A stretch of DNA of 46,362 nt from Micromonospora craterilacus (GCF_003236315.1 NZ_POTY01000018.1:1-46362), one strand, 5' to 3'. Shown: positions 36,822 through 46,214, numbered from the stretch's first letter. Notes: generated by a model from the letters alone, not told the origin. Made by a program: numbers and translations.

Positions 36822-38041
36822 TGGACTTCGCGTACGACGTCCGCACCGAACAGCTGCGCGGGGAGCTGACCGAGTTCCTGGCGCAGCACGTCCACCCGGC
36901 CGAGGCGGTGCACGCCGCCCAGGTCGCCGCCGCCGGTGACCCGTGGGCCCGGCCGCCGGTGCTGGCCGAGTTGAAGGCCGAGGCCCGCCGGCGCGGCCTG
37001 TGGAACCTCTTCCTCTCCGACCCGCGCTACGGTGCCGGGCTGACCAACCTCCAGTACGCACCGCTGGCCGAGCTGACCGGGCGCAGCCCCCATCTCGCCC
37101 CCGAGGCGCTCAACTGCGCCGCGCCGGACACCGGCAACATGGAACTGCTCGCCGAGTTCGGCTCCCCCGCCCAACGCGAACGCTGGCTCACCCCGCTGCT
37201 GGCCGGCGAGATCCGCTCGGCGTTCTGCATGACCGAGCCCGAGGTCGCCTCCTCCGACGCGACGAACATCGCCACCTCGATCCGCCGTGACGGCGACCAC
37301 TACGTGATCGACGGCCGCAAGTGGTGGTCGTCCGGGGCGATGGACCCGGCCTGCGAGATCCTCATCGTGATGGGCAAGACCGACCCGGGCGCCGACCGGC
37401 ACCGGCAGCAGAGCATGATCCTGGTCCCCCGGGACACCCCGGGCGTCACGGTCCGCCGGGGCATGACGGTCTTCGGCTACACCGACGCCCCGCACGGCGG
37501 GCACGCCGAGATCGACTTCGCCGGCGTACGGGTGCCGGCGGAGCACCTGGTCGGCGCGGAGGGCATCGGTTTCGCCATCGCCCAGGCCCGCCTCGGCCCC
37601 GGCCGGATCCACCACTGCATGCGTCTGGTCGGCATGGCCGAACGGGCCCTGGAGCTGCTCTGCCGGCGGGCCACCGAACGGGTCGCGTTCGGCCGCCCGC
37701 TCGCCGAGCAGGGCGTGGTACGCGAATGGATCGCCGAGTCCCGGGTCCGCATCGAGCAGGCCCGGCTGCTGGTACTCAAGACCGCCTGGCTGATGGACAC
37801 GGTCGGCAACAAGGGCGCGCACACCGAGATCCAGGCCATCAAGATCGCCACGCCGGCGATGACGGAGTGGGTGATCGACAAGGCGATCCAGGCGCACGGC
37901 GCCGCCGGCGTCAGCCAGGACACCCCGCTCGCGGCGCTCTGGGCCCAGGCCCGCACCCTCCGGCTGGCCGACGGCCCCGACGAGGTGCACCGGGCCAGCC
38001 TCGCCAAGCGCGAGCTGCGCCGCTGGACCAGCCCCACCTGA
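36821..38041 (+). CDS. Acyl-CoA dehydrogenase (ACAD10/11-like)
   Basis: A 406-residue flavoprotein. Motifs are [14 protein letters not shown] and the substrate-binding [16 protein letters not shown] in the middle domain, and [12 protein letters not shown] and [15 protein letters not shown] in the C-terminal domain, which contact FAD. KWWSSGA is a signature of the ACAD10/11 group. Together with the coupled kinase it should handle 4-hydroxy fatty acyl-CoAs, phosphorylating the hydroxyl and then eliminating phosphate so that beta-oxidation can continue. GGGAGG lies just before the ATG. Confidence 0.92.
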   Translation: MDFAYDVRTEQLRGELTEFLAQHVHPAEAVHAAQVAAAGDPWARPPVLAELKAEARRRGLWNLFLSDPRYGAGLTNLQYAPLAELTGRSPHLAPEALNCAAPDTGNMELLAEFGSPAQRERWLTPLLAGEIRSAFCMTEPEVASSDATNIATSIRRDGDHYVIDGRKWWSSGAMDPACEILIVMGKTDPGADRHRQQSMILVPRDTPGVTVRRGMTVFGYTDAPHGGHAEIDFAGVRVPAEHLVGAEGIGFAIAQARLGPGRIHHCMRLVGMAERALELLCRRATERVAFGRPLAEQGVVREWIAESRVRIEQARLLVLKTAWLMDTVGNKGAHTEIQAIKIATPAMTEWVIDKAIQAHGAAGVSQDTPLAALWAQARTLRLADGPDEVHRASLAKRELRRWTSPT

Positions 38042-38160
38042 CCGCCCCGCCGTCCGGTCCGCCCCGCAGTCCGCTCCGCCGTCCGCCGTCCGGTCCGCCG
38101 TCCACCTCGCCCGACCGGCCGTCCGGCACCACCGGCTGCCGCATACTGCGCAAGATCACG

Positions 38161-38482
38161 CTCGATCCCTGATCGAGTGGTGTCGTCGCGAGGCTGAAGC
38201 CACTCATTCCCGGATCGAGCGCGACATCGTCGCGCGACGGAAGCCACCCAATCCCTGATTGCGTCGTGTCGCCGCAGGACGGAAGCCACCCAATCCCGCA
38301 TCGAGCGCGTTGTCACCGCGCGCCAGCCCACCACCCAGCTCCCAGGTCGCAGACTCCGAAGCCACCCAGTCCCGCATCGAGTGGTGTCGGCGCAGGGCGG
38401 AGGCCGCTCGATCCCGGATCGAGTGGTGCCGTCACGACCTGGAGGCCACTCGATCCCGGATCGAGCGTGATCTTGTGGGCGG
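38161..38482. repeat. Degenerate 42-bp tandem repeat, about seven units
   Basis: Units contain ATCCCGGATCGAG followed by a GTGGTGTCG-like stretch and GAGGCCACTCG or GAAGCCACCCA. Three units are exactly 42 bases, others vary (41, 45, 75). TCGATCC and GGATCGA within and across units form palindromes. Because 42 is a multiple of three, 14-residue peptide repeats (SRIEWCRHDLEATR) are encoded on the plus strand and similar ones on the minus strand, but no start or signal supports a gene. It fills the 503-bp gap between two convergent genes. The first 120 bases of this gap are simple C/G-rich sequence. Confidence 0.8.
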
Positions 38483-38544
38483 ACGGACGCCAGCCGAGGT
38501 GCTCAGGCGGACGGGTCGAACGGGGCAGACCGGGGTCGAGGTGG

Positions 38545-39591
38545 TCAGGCGGAGGCGCGTTCGACGAGTTGGGTGTCCAGGACGATATGCGGGTCGGGAA
38601 TCTCGTCGCCGCGGATCCGGGCGACCAGCAGCCGCGCCATCTGCCGACCCATCTCGTCCACCGGCTGGAACACCGACGTCAACGGCGGGTCGCTCTGCCG
38701 GGCGATGGGTGCGTCGTCGAAGCCGATCACGGCCACGTCCTGCGGCACCCGCCGGCCGGCCTCGCGCAGCGTCCGCATCGCGCCGAAGGCCATCAGGTCG
38801 GCCGCGACGAACACCGCGTCCAGGTCGGGGCAGCGGTCCAGCAGCTGCCGCATGGCCGTCGCCCCGCTCTGCTCGCCGAAGTCGCCGTACGCGATCAGGT
38901 CGGGGTTGACCCCGAACCCGGCGGCCCGTACCGCGTCCCGGTAGCCGGACAACCGGGCCAGGCCGGCGCCCATGTCCTGCGGGCCGGCGATGGTGGCGAT
39001 CCGCCGCCGCCCCCGGCCGGCCAGGTATTCCACCGCCTGCCGCGCCCCACCGGCGTTGTCCACGTCGACGAACGAGGCGGGCTGGGCGTCGGGGTGCAGC
39101 ATCCGCGCGGGCCGACCGCCGAGCACGGTGGGCAGGCCGCGTTCCTCCAGCAGGGTGGGCAGCGGATCGGCGTCGTGCAGCGACAGCAGCAGTACGCCGT
39201 CGACGTGCTGGTTGGTCAGGTGGTGCTCGACCCGTTCCCGCTCCAGCGGGGACTGCGCCATGGCCAGCCAGAGCTGCAGCGGCGTCTCCAGCAGCACCGA
39301 GCTGATCCCCCGCACGATGCCGGCGAAGAACGGCTCGGCGAAGAGCCGCTCACCGGACTCGCTGACCACCAGGGCCACCGAGTCGGTCCGCTGGGTGACC
39401 AGCGCCCGGGCGGCCCGGTTCGGCACGTACCCCAGCTCGGCGATGGCCTGCTGCACGGCGGCGCGGGCCTCCGGGCTCACCTGCGGAGAGCCGTTGACCA
39501 CGCGGGAGACCGTGCCGCGGCCGACTCCGGCGCGGGCCGCGACCGCGTCGAGGGTCGGGCGCCCGAGCGACCGGGTGCGCTGCGTTGTCAT
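38545..39591 (-). CDS. cebR: LacI-family cellobiose regulator CebR/CelR
   Basis: The 348-residue repressor has a LacI helix-turn-helix (TLDAVAARAGVGRGTVSRVVNGS, about residues 13-35) and the sugar-sensor domain. AARAGVGRGTVSRVVNGSPQVSP is typical of the actinobacterial CebR/CelR group, which binds TGGGAGCGCTCCCA boxes and is released by cellobiose. Three such boxes exist in the window, at cebE and at the GH9 gene. GGAGGAG precedes the ATG. It lies 82 bases downstream of bglC on the same strand and may be read from the cebE promoter as well as its own. Confidence 0.92.
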   Translation of the reverse strand: MTTQRTRSLGRPTLDAVAARAGVGRGTVSRVVNGSPQVSPEARAAVQQAIAELGYVPNRAARALVTQRTDSVALVVSESGERLFAEPFFAGIVRGISSVLLETPLQLWLAMAQSPLERERVEHHLTNQHVDGVLLLSLHDADPLPTLLEERGLPTVLGGRPARMLHPDAQPASFVDVDNAGGARQAVEYLAGRGRRRIATIAGPQDMGAGLARLSGYRDAVRAAGFGVNPDLIAYGDFGEQSGATAMRQLLDRCPDLDAVFVAADLMAFGAMRTLREAGRRVPQDVAVIGFDDAPIARQSDPPLTSVFQPVDEMGRQMARLLVARIRGDEIPDPHIVLDTQLVERASA

Positions 39592-39673
39592 CGTCTGCTC
39601 CTCCGACGTCAGGCGGCCCCGGCACCTGGCTCAGCGTCGGTGCCGGGCCGCCCGTTACTGGCTGGCCGTCGCC

Positions 39674-41107
39674 CTATTGTGCGGCCAGACCGTTGCGTCG
39701 GATCACCTCGGCGTACCAGCTGGCGCTGGACTTGGGGATGCGGGTCTGGCTGTCGTAATCGACGTAGATCATGCCGAACCGCTTGGTGTAGCCCCAGGCC
39801 CACTCGAAATTATCCAACAGCGACCAGGCGAAGTATCCCCGCAGGGGAACGCCCGCGCCGATCGCCTCGTGCGCGGCGCGCAGGTGCGCGTCGAAGTACG
39901 CCAGCCGCTCGGCGTCGTCGACCTGACCGTCGATCACCGCGTCGACGAAGGCCGACCCGTTCTCGGTGACGTACAGCGGCAGGTCGGTGTACTCCTCGTG
40001 CACCCGGCGCAGCGTCTCCACCAGGCCCGGGGCGTCGATCTCCCAGTCCATGTCGGTGACCGGCACGCCCCGGCTGACGAACCGGACGTCCTCGCTGCCC
40101 GGCCAGTTGGACGGGGCCCGCCAGTAGGGCTCCGGCTGCTCGCCGGGCGACGGGGCGGCCACCACGTGGCGGCTGTAGTAGTTGACCCCGACCAGGTCCA
40201 GCGGCGTGGCGATGGTGGCCAGGTCGCCGTCGCGTACGTGCCCGAAGTCGGTCACCTTCGCCAGGTCGGCGACCAGGTCGTCGGGGTACTCCCCGCGCAG
40301 GATCGGATCCAGGAAGAACCGGTTGGCCAGCCCGTCGATGCGCCGGGCGGCGTCCACGTCGCCGGGCGAGCCGGTCGCCGGGGTCACCGGGTACAGGTTG
40401 ACGGTCACCCCGAGCTGGGCGGTCGGCCGGGCCGCGCGCAGGGCCTGCACGGCGAGCCCGTGCCCGAGCATCAGGTGGTGCCCGGCGCGGATCGCGTCGG
40501 CCCCGTCGGAGCGGCCCGGGGCGTGCACCCCCGAGCCGTAGCCGAGGAAGGCCGAGCACCACGGCTCGTTGAGCGTGGTCCAGTACTGCACCCGGTCACC
40601 CAGTGCGTCCGCCACCAGCTGGGTGTAGTCGGCGAACCGGGCCGCGGTGTCCCGGGCCGGCCAGCCGCCGGCATCCTCCAACTCCTGGGGCAGATCCCAG
40701 TGGTAGAGCGTGAGCCAGGGCTCGATCCCGTTGGCCAGCAGCTCGTCGACCAGCCGCCGGTAGAAGTCCAGCCCCTCGGCGTTGGCCGGGCCCGCCCCGC
40801 CCGGCTGCACCCGCGGCCAGGAGACCGAGAAGCGGTACGACTTCAGCCCCAGCTCGGCCATCAGCCGCACGTCGTCGCCGAGCCGGTGGTAGTGGTCGCA
40901 GGCGACGTCGCCGGTGTGCCCGGCGACGGTCCGGCCCTCGGTGTGGCTGAAGGTGTCCCAGATCGACGGGGTACGGCCGCCCTCGGCCGCCGCGCCCTCG
41001 ATCTGGTACGCGGCGGTCGCCGCCCCCCAGAGGAAGCCGGGCGGGAAGGTCAGCGGCGCGCGCTCGTCGAGGACGCCGACGGCGGGCGGGGTGGCGGGGT
41101 TGCTCAC
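39674..41107 (-). CDS. bglC: GH1 beta-glucosidase
   Basis: A 477-residue cytoplasmic enzyme that splits cellobiose and short cello-oligosaccharides into glucose. The acid/base is Glu181 in TTLNEPW and the nucleophile Glu382 in [22 protein letters not shown] is the GH1 entry motif. No signal peptide is present. The GTG start at 41107 overlaps the cebG stop (GTGA), so translation is coupled to the transporter genes. The order cebE-cebF-cebG-bglC with cebR next to it is the standard Streptomyces/Thermobifida arrangement. Confidence 0.95.
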   Translation of the reverse strand: MSNPATPPAVGVLDERAPLTFPPGFLWGAATAAYQIEGAAAEGGRTPSIWDTFSHTEGRTVAGHTGDVACDHYHRLGDDVRLMAELGLKSYRFSVSWPRVQPGGAGPANAEGLDFYRRLVDELLANGIEPWLTLYHWDLPQELEDAGGWPARDTAARFADYTQLVADALGDRVQYWTTLNEPWCSAFLGYGSGVHAPGRSDGADAIRAGHHLMLGHGLAVQALRAARPTAQLGVTVNLYPVTPATGSPGDVDAARRIDGLANRFFLDPILRGEYPDDLVADLAKVTDFGHVRDGDLATIATPLDLVGVNYYSRHVVAAPSPGEQPEPYWRAPSNWPGSEDVRFVSRGVPVTDMDWEIDAPGLVETLRRVHEEYTDLPLYVTENGSAFVDAVIDGQVDDAERLAYFDAHLRAAHEAIGAGVPLRGYFAWSLLDNFEWAWGYTKRFGMIYVDYDSQTRIPKSSASWYAEVIRRNGLAAQ

Positions 41108-41946
41108 GACTTGACTGCACCTTCCATGATCCCGCCGATGATCTGGCGGCCGAACAGGATGAAGACGACCACCAGCGGCAGGGTACCCACTGCCGTGGCG
41201 GCGAAGACCTGCGAGTAGTCGGTGTAGTAGGCGTACGAGAGGAAGGAGAGCGAGACCTGCAGGGTCGGGTTCTCCGGGGTGAGGATCGCGTACGGCCAGA
41301 GGAACGAGTTCCACGTCTCCATGAAGGTCAGCAGACCCAGGACGGCCGCGGCCGGGCGTAGCGCGGGCAGCACGATGTTCCAGTAGATCCGGAACGTGCT
41401 GGCCCCGTCGACCCGGCCGGCCTCGATCAGCTCGTCGGAGATCGCCTGGCTGGCGTACTGGCGCATCATGAACACGCCGAAGGCGCTGACCAGGAACGGC
41501 ACGGTGACGGCGTACAGGGTGTCGTACCACCCGAGCGTCTGCATCATGCCCCAGAGCGGGATGAGGCCCATCTGGGTCGGGATCATCATGGTGACGATGA
41601 TCGCCAGTAGCAGGATGTTACGGCCCCGGAACCGCAGCTTCGCGAAGGCGAACCCGGCCAGCGAGCCGGTGAGCACCACCGACACGGTGACCACCGAGGA
41701 GACGATGATCGAGTTGATCAGGCCGGTGACGAAGTTCGCCGCGTCGTTGGCGAGGACCCGGTCGAAGTTGTCGCCGAAGGCACCGCCGGGGGTGAGCGGC
41801 GGCGGCACATCGTTGATCGAGTCCAGGGTGCGGGTGCCGATCACCACCATGTAGTAGAAGGGGTAGATCGACAGCAGGGCCGCCAGGACGAGCGCGATGT
41901 AGGTCAGCGGACTGGTGCGCCACAGGCGCTGGGAAGCCGAGATCAT
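41104..41946 (-). CDS. cebG: Cellobiose ABC transporter permease CebG
   Basis: The 280-residue membrane protein has six predicted helices and the EAA loop [23 protein letters not shown]. It is the MalG-type subunit of the cellobiose/cellotriose importer. GGAG lies six bases before the ATG, 10 bases after the cebF stop. The MsiK-type ATPase must come from another locus. Confidence 0.92.
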   Translation of the reverse strand: MISASQRLWRTSPLTYIALVLAALLSIYPFYYMVVIGTRTLDSINDVPPPLTPGGAFGDNFDRVLANDAANFVTGLINSIIVSSVVTVSVVLTGSLAGFAFAKLRFRGRNILLLAIIVTMMIPTQMGLIPLWGMMQTLGWYDTLYAVTVPFLVSAFGVFMMRQYASQAISDELIEAGRVDGASTFRIYWNIVLPALRPAAAVLGLLTFMETWNSFLWPYAILTPENPTLQVSLSFLSYAYYTDYSQVFAATAVGTLPLVVVFILFGRQIIGGIMEGAVKS

Positions 41947-41956
41947 TGATCTCTCC

Positions 41957-42928
41957 TCACTTGGCCGAGCGGCGGACGAGTACGAAGTTGAGCAGCGACA
42001 TCAACACGATGATCACGAAGATCGCCCAGGCGACGGCGGCTCCGTAGCCGGCGCTGTTGAGGTTCTCGATGCCCATCTCGTACATGTACATGGCCAGCGT
42101 CTGGAACTCCCGCTGGTTGCCACCGAGGATGCGGCCGTTGCCGAAGAGCAGCGGCTCGGTGAAGAGCTGCATGCCGCCGATCGTGGAGAGGATGACCACG
42201 AAGATGAGGGTGGGCCGGACCATCGGCAGGGTGATCCGCCAGAACTGCCGCCACGGACCGGCCCCGTCGATCGCCGCGGCCTCGTACAGGTCCTTGGGGA
42301 TGGCCTGCATACCGGCGAGCAGGATCAGGGTGTTGTAGCCGGTCCACCGCCAGTTGACCATCGAGGCGATCGCCGTCCAGGAGCTCCACCGCTGGCCGTC
42401 CCAGTCGACCTGGTCGATGCCGACGAAGCTGAGCAGCCAGTTGATCAGGCCGAACTCCCGCTGGAACAGCATGCCGAAGACGATCGCGACCGCGGCCACC
42501 GAGACCACGTTCGGGATGAAGATGGCCATCCGGAAGAAGGTCTTGGCGCGCAGCAGGGTGCGGTTGAGCAGGTTCGCCAGGAACAGCGCCAGCAGCAGCT
42601 GCGGAATGGTCGACAGGGCGAAGATGCCGAAGGTGTTGACCAGCGCGTTCCAGAAGTATTCGTCGGAGAGCAACCGGGTGTAGTTGTCGATCCCGATGAA
42701 CGAGTGGTCGCCGATCATGTCCCAGTCGTGCAGGGACATCCAGGCGGTACGCAGCATCGGGTACAGCCCGAACGAGCCGAAGATCAGGAAGAACGGCGCG
42801 ATGTACAGGTACGGCGAGTACTTGAGATCGAGATGGTTGAGGAGGTATCCCCGGCGGCGCCGGGAAGCGGCATCGGGTGGTGGCGGTGCTGCTGGTGACG
42901 GCGGCGCCGTGGTAGCCGACAGGCTCAT
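41957..42928 (-). CDS. cebF: Cellobiose ABC transporter permease CebF
   Basis: A 323-residue permease with a proline-rich cytoplasmic N-terminus (about 35 residues), six membrane helices and the EAA loop DLYEAAAIDGAGPWRQFWRITLP. It pairs with CebG. The ATG at 42928 has AAAGGA seven bases upstream; the longer frame to 42970 begins in the intergenic hairpin region and is not favoured. It follows cebE after a 114-bp gap that contains a stable stem-loop. Confidence 0.92.
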   Translation of the reverse strand: MSLSATTAPPSPAAPPPPDAASRRRRGYLLNHLDLKYSPYLYIAPFFLIFGSFGLYPMLRTAWMSLHDWDMIGDHSFIGIDNYTRLLSDEYFWNALVNTFGIFALSTIPQLLLALFLANLLNRTLLRAKTFFRMAIFIPNVVSVAAVAIVFGMLFQREFGLINWLLSFVGIDQVDWDGQRWSSWTAIASMVNWRWTGYNTLILLAGMQAIPKDLYEAAAIDGAGPWRQFWRITLPMVRPTLIFVVILSTIGGMQLFTEPLLFGNGRILGGNQREFQTLAMYMYEMGIENLNSAGYGAAVAWAIFVIIVLMSLLNFVLVRRSAK

Positions 42929-42995
42929 GACAGTTCCTTTCCCGGTGGGGCCCGGGGGGTGGCCTCGCACAGGGTGCTACGCGGAGGGGGACCGA

Positions 42996-43031
42996 CCGGT
43001 GGCGTCCGGGATGGTCCCCGGACGCCACCGG
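42996..43031 (-). repeat. Intra-operon stem-loop between cebE and cebF
   Basis: CCGGTGGCGTCCGGG (42996-43010) pairs perfectly over 15 bp with 43017-43031 around a 6-nt loop, starting 11 bases after the cebE stop. In binding-protein operons such hairpins protect the upstream mRNA or partly terminate, giving more binding protein than permease. Confidence 0.75.
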
Positions 43032-43042
43032 TTGGGAATCAC

Positions 43043-44332
43043 TCAGAAGGCGCCCTGGATACCGGCGTCCTTCACGAACTGCTCCCAGGCCTTCGCCTTG
43101 CTGGCCTGCCCGTTCTCGAACGACCGCAGGGCCGGCTCGAGCGCGTTCTCCTTCACCGCCTGGTGCTTCGGGCCCAGGTGCACCGGCTCGATCTTGCTGA
43201 CGCTCTCACCGAAGATCTTGCCGGTCGGCGCGCCGCTGAAGTACTCGTTGGTGTAGCTGAGGAATGCCTCGTTCTTCAGCGCCTCCAGGTTGGTGGGCAG
43301 CGGGCCCTTGGCCTTGAAGGCCTCCACCTGGCTGGTGGCGTTGGTCAGGAACTCGGCGAGCTTCGCCGCCTCCTTCGGGTACTTGCTCTGCTCCGGCACG
43401 GCCAGCCAGGAGCCACCCCAGTTACCGCCGCCACCCGGCACGGCCGCCACGTCCCACTTGCCCTTGTTGGCCTCACCGGAGTTGTCCGCGACGATGCCGA
43501 GCATCCAGGACGGGCAGAAGGTGGCCGCGAAGGTGCCCTGCTTGAAGCCACCCGACCACTCCGGCGACCAGGTCGCCGTCTTGGCGGAGATGTCCACCAT
43601 CGAGGTCGCGGTCTCCCAGGCGGCCTTCACCGCGGGGCTGGTGTCCGCGATGATGTTGTTCTCCTTGTCGTAGAACAGGTCGCTGCCCTGCTGGAACAGC
43701 ACGCCGTTCGAGACGGCGGTGACCGAGTCGATGAAGGCCTTGCCGCCGCTGCCCTGCTTGTACTTGCGGCCGGCCTCGTGGAAGCCGTTCCAGTCCGGCC
43801 AGAGCGCCGACACCTGGTCCCGGTCGGTGGGCAGGCCAGCGGCCTCGAACAGGTCCTTGCGGTAGCAGACCGCGAGGCTGCCGACGTCGGTCGGCAGGCC
43901 GATCAGCCGGCCGTCCGGCGCCTTGCCCAGCTCCCACTTCCAGGGCAGGTACTCCGTGGAGTGGTCGGCGACCAGCGGGGTCAGGTCGGCCCAGTTGCGC
44001 GGGTTGGCCTTGAACTCGTTGAGAATGCCCTCTTCCAGGGCGGTCACGTCGGCCGCGCCCTTGCCGGTGGCCAGGTAGCGGACCAGCTTGGGCCGGTACT
44101 CCCCGAGCTGTGCGGTCTTGCGCAGCTCGACCTTGATGCCGGTCTGCTGCTCGTACTGCTTGACGAGCTCGTCGTAGCCCATCTCGCCGAAGGTGTCGAC
44201 GACCAGCTTGGCGGGCTTCTCGCCCTCGGCTGGCGTGTCGTCGTCCTTGCCGCAGGCCGCGAGACCGCCGACGGCGGTGATCGCCGCCAGGGCGGCCGCC
44301 GCCATGCGGGTACGCCGCGTGGTGAGGCTCAT
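43043..44332 (-). CDS. cebE: Cellobiose/cellotriose-binding lipoprotein CebE
   Basis: The 429-residue extracellular solute-binding protein has a basic N-terminus, hydrophobic core and lipobox LAAC (Cys27), so it is anchored outside the membrane. The SBP family-1 body contains LEEGILNEFKANPRNW, LIGLPTDVGSLAVCYRKDLFEAAGLPTD and EWSGGFKQGTFAATFCPSWMLG, typical of CebE. It captures cello-oligosaccharides released by cellulases such as the GH9 enzyme in this window. GAGGGG precedes the ATG. It is the first gene of the operon, under a promoter with two CebR boxes. Confidence 0.93.
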   Translation of the reverse strand: MSLTTRRTRMAAAALAAITAVGGLAACGKDDDTPAEGEKPAKLVVDTFGEMGYDELVKQYEQQTGIKVELRKTAQLGEYRPKLVRYLATGKGAADVTALEEGILNEFKANPRNWADLTPLVADHSTEYLPWKWELGKAPDGRLIGLPTDVGSLAVCYRKDLFEAAGLPTDRDQVSALWPDWNGFHEAGRKYKQGSGGKAFIDSVTAVSNGVLFQQGSDLFYDKENNIIADTSPAVKAAWETATSMVDISAKTATWSPEWSGGFKQGTFAATFCPSWMLGIVADNSGEANKGKWDVAAVPGGGGNWGGSWLAVPEQSKYPKEAAKLAEFLTNATSQVEAFKAKGPLPTNLEALKNEAFLSYTNEYFSGAPTGKIFGESVSKIEPVHLGPKHQAVKENALEPALRSFENGQASKAKAWEQFVKDAGIQGAF

Positions 44333-44454
44333 CCTGACCCCTCTTTCGATGGTGAGGCTGGTTGTTTGTGGTGGGGGGTGCCGCAGCGTCTGCCGGCGCC
44401 GGCTCAGTCAGCCGGCGTCGGCGTCCCGGGCGCCGGACTGTGATCCACGCCTCC

Positions 44455-44468
44455 TGGGAACGCTCCCA
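44455..44468. promoter_or_regulatory. CebR box, proximal
   Basis: TGGGAACGCTCCCA differs from the CebR consensus at one base. It lies directly downstream of the predicted -10, covering the likely transcription start of cebE. Confidence 0.9.
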
Positions 44469-44470
44469 TG

Positions 44471-44499
44471 AGATTGCCGGTGTGTATCAGGAGTGTCAA
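44471..44499 (-). promoter_or_regulatory. Predicted cebE operon promoter
   Basis: On the minus strand TTGACA (44499-44494), a 17-base spacer and CAATCT (44476-44471) form a near-consensus promoter. It is enclosed by the two CebR boxes. Confidence 0.75.
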
Positions 44500-44507
44500 T
44501 AGGCCGA

Positions 44508-44521
44508 TGGGAGCGTTCCCA
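44508..44521. promoter_or_regulatory. CebR box, distal
   Basis: TGGGAGCGTTCCCA differs from the consensus at one base. It lies eight bases upstream of the -35 element. The two boxes start 53 bases apart, about five helical turns, so repressors would sit on the same face of the DNA. Confidence 0.9.
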
Positions 44522-44592
44522 GATCGTTACCGCGAGAGTGGACCGCGATGGTGGTCAGCGGGGGTGGTCAGCGGGGTGGATCGCCTGATGGG

Positions 44593-45138
44593 TCAGCAGA
44601 GACGCCGCAGCAGCGTGTCGACTCGGCCGGCGTCGAAGGCGGCCGGGTCGAAGCCCGCGCCCGCCCAGTCGCGCATCGCGTCGTGCTCGGGGTGGCCCGG
44701 ATCGGCGAGCGCGGCGAGGAACACCAGATAGCCCTGCGGACCGCCGACATCCTCCGGCGGGCCGGCCCGCTCGCCGTCGAGGCAGCTCGGGTAGCGCTCG
44801 TCCGCCTCGGCGGCGAAGGCGTCCTCCACCAGCAGGTCGTGCTCCCACCAGTCGCCGAAGTCGTACGTGTAGTGGAACCGGCTGCCCTTGCCGACCACCG
44901 CGTCCAGCCGGACGTCCAGTTCGTCCTGCACGGCCAGCTCGCCGTCGGGATCGGGCTCGCCGTACTGCAAGCCGTCGATCTCGAACGAGTGCAGATGGCA
45001 GTCGCGCCAACCCATCGCGTGCTGCACCACCCGGTGCACCCGGTCCAGGGTGTAGCCACCGGGCACCAGCACCCGACGCCAGATGGCGGGACGGACCCCG
45101 GACAGCGACATCCTCAGCTGGAAGATCTGACGCGGCAT
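44593..45138 (-). CDS. Plasmid pRiA4b ORF-3 family protein
   Basis: The 181-residue protein matches the pRiA4b ORF-3 family: IFQLRMSLSGVRPAIWRRVLVP at the start, the HSFEIDG and YTYDFGDWWEHDLLVED core, and YPSCLDGERAGPPEDVGGPQGY. The histidine, tryptophan and cysteine pattern is conserved but the biochemical role is unknown. The ATG at 45138 has GGGAGG about ten bases upstream; a longer frame overlaps the divergent small gene. It is divergent from the Cys-rich peptide gene with only 34 bases between starts. Confidence 0.88.
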   Translation of the reverse strand: MPRQIFQLRMSLSGVRPAIWRRVLVPGGYTLDRVHRVVQHAMGWRDCHLHSFEIDGLQYGEPDPDGELAVQDELDVRLDAVVGKGSRFHYTYDFGDWWEHDLLVEDAFAAEADERYPSCLDGERAGPPEDVGGPQGYLVFLAALADPGHPEHDAMRDWAGAGFDPAAFDAGRVDTLLRRLC

Positions 45139-45172
45139 GCTGTCCCATCCTCCCGCGGCATAGGCTGCGAGC

Positions 45173-45292
45173 ATGATCTGCCGAGCGTGCCGGACGCGGC
45201 GGCACGACGACTGTCCGGGCCGGAACTGGTGCGACTGCCAGCACCGTACCCCCCGACCCACCCCTCCGGTCACCGGTCCGGCCAGCGAATGA
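45173..45292 (+). CDS. 39-residue Cys-rich peptide coupled to RibD-like reductase gene
   Basis: The short frame starts at ATG 45173 with TAGGCT six bases upstream (leaderless pattern) and ends in a TGA that overlaps the next ATG (ATGA). The peptide begins MICRACRTRRHDDC and has cysteines at 3, 6, 14, 20 and 22 and histidines at 11 and 24, a zinc-ribbon-like spacing, then a proline-rich tail. Overlap and order suggest it works with the reductase. I believe similar peptides precede this reductase in related actinobacteria, but cannot confirm that here. Confidence 0.65.
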   Translation: MICRACRTRRHDDCPGRNWCDCQHRTPRPTPPVTGPASE

Positions 45293-46035
45293 GCGTCGGA
45301 CTTCCGATTTCCGCGCTCTGGCCGGACCCGTCACCCGCGCCGCTCGACGACGACACGCTCACCGCACGGTACGGTCGCGCCGACCGGCCCCACCTCCGGA
45401 TGAACTTCGTGACCAGCGTCGACGGCGCGGTCAGCGTCGACGGTCTCTCCGCCGGGTTGTCCGGCGAGCCCGACAAGCGGGTGTTCGGGCTGCTGCGGAT
45501 GCTCTGCGACACGTTGCTGGTGGCGGCCGGCACGCTGCGCCGGGAGGGATACCGGGCGGTCCGCCTCGACGAGCGGCGCCGGGCCTGGCGACGCGCGCAC
45601 GGGCTGGCCGAATACCCGACGCTCGTGGTGGTCTCCGGCATCCTCGACCTCGATCCGACCCAGGCGGCCTTCGCCGACGCACCGGTACGCCCGCTGGTAC
45701 TCACCCGCGACGACGCGCCGGCCCCACCCGGGCTGGCCGCCGTGGCCGACCTGGTGCGCTGCGGTGACGGCCGGGTCGACCTCACCGCCGGGCTGGCCGA
45801 GCTACGCCGCCGCGGGCTCGACCAGGTGCTCTGCGAGGGCGGGCCGCGACTGTTCGGCGCACTCACCACCGCCGACCTGGTCGACGAGGTCTGCCTGTCG
45901 GTCGCCCCGCTGCTCGCCGGAGCCGGAGCCGACCGGATCACCACCGGCGACCCGAGCCCGGCCCGCCACCTGCCACTGCGCCACGTCCTGCTCGCCGGCG
46001 ACGGCACCCTGCTGCTGCGCTACGCCCGCCGGTGA
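45289..46035 (+). CDS. Pyrimidine reductase family protein (RibD C-terminal domain)
   Basis: A 248-residue protein with the dihydrofolate-reductase-like fold of the RibD C-terminal domain. Motifs are RMNFVTSVDGAVSVDGLSAGLSG (substrate/cofactor region, about residues 37-59), LLVAAGTLRREGY and VLCEGGPRLFG (NADPH site). It lacks the deaminase domain of full RibD, so it is either a stand-alone riboflavin-pathway reductase or a related NADPH reductase. The start overlaps the Cys-rich peptide gene by four bases. No other rib gene is in the window. Confidence 0.88.
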   Translation: MSVGLPISALWPDPSPAPLDDDTLTARYGRADRPHLRMNFVTSVDGAVSVDGLSAGLSGEPDKRVFGLLRMLCDTLLVAAGTLRREGYRAVRLDERRRAWRRAHGLAEYPTLVVVSGILDLDPTQAAFADAPVRPLVLTRDDAPAPPGLAAVADLVRCGDGRVDLTAGLAELRRRGLDQVLCEGGPRLFGALTTADLVDEVCLSVAPLLAGAGADRITTGDPSPARHLPLRHVLLAGDGTLLLRYARR

Positions 46036-46214
46036 CCCGGACCACCGGACGACGGGTGTCCCGGGGCCGGCGGCGCCGGTGACCCGGGCCGACAGGGCCG
46101 ACGGGTAGGCCGGGTCGACCGGCCGGCGGGCCGCGAGTTCGCCGAAACGGCCGCGTAACGGCAGCTCAGCTCACTACCGTGAACCGGGATCGGCAGCTGC
46201 CGGGAGGCGGGACG

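Noticed and set aside
38161..38482. Possible CRISPR array
   Set aside because: The units are degenerate and contiguous, with no unique spacers between constant repeats, and no cas genes are present.
38259..38909. Plus-strand frame encoding 14-residue repeats (SRIEWCRHDLEATR)
   Set aside because: It has no ribosome-binding site, runs antisense into cebR, and its later part is the arginine-rich translation typical of shadow frames. The repeat is kept as a DNA feature.
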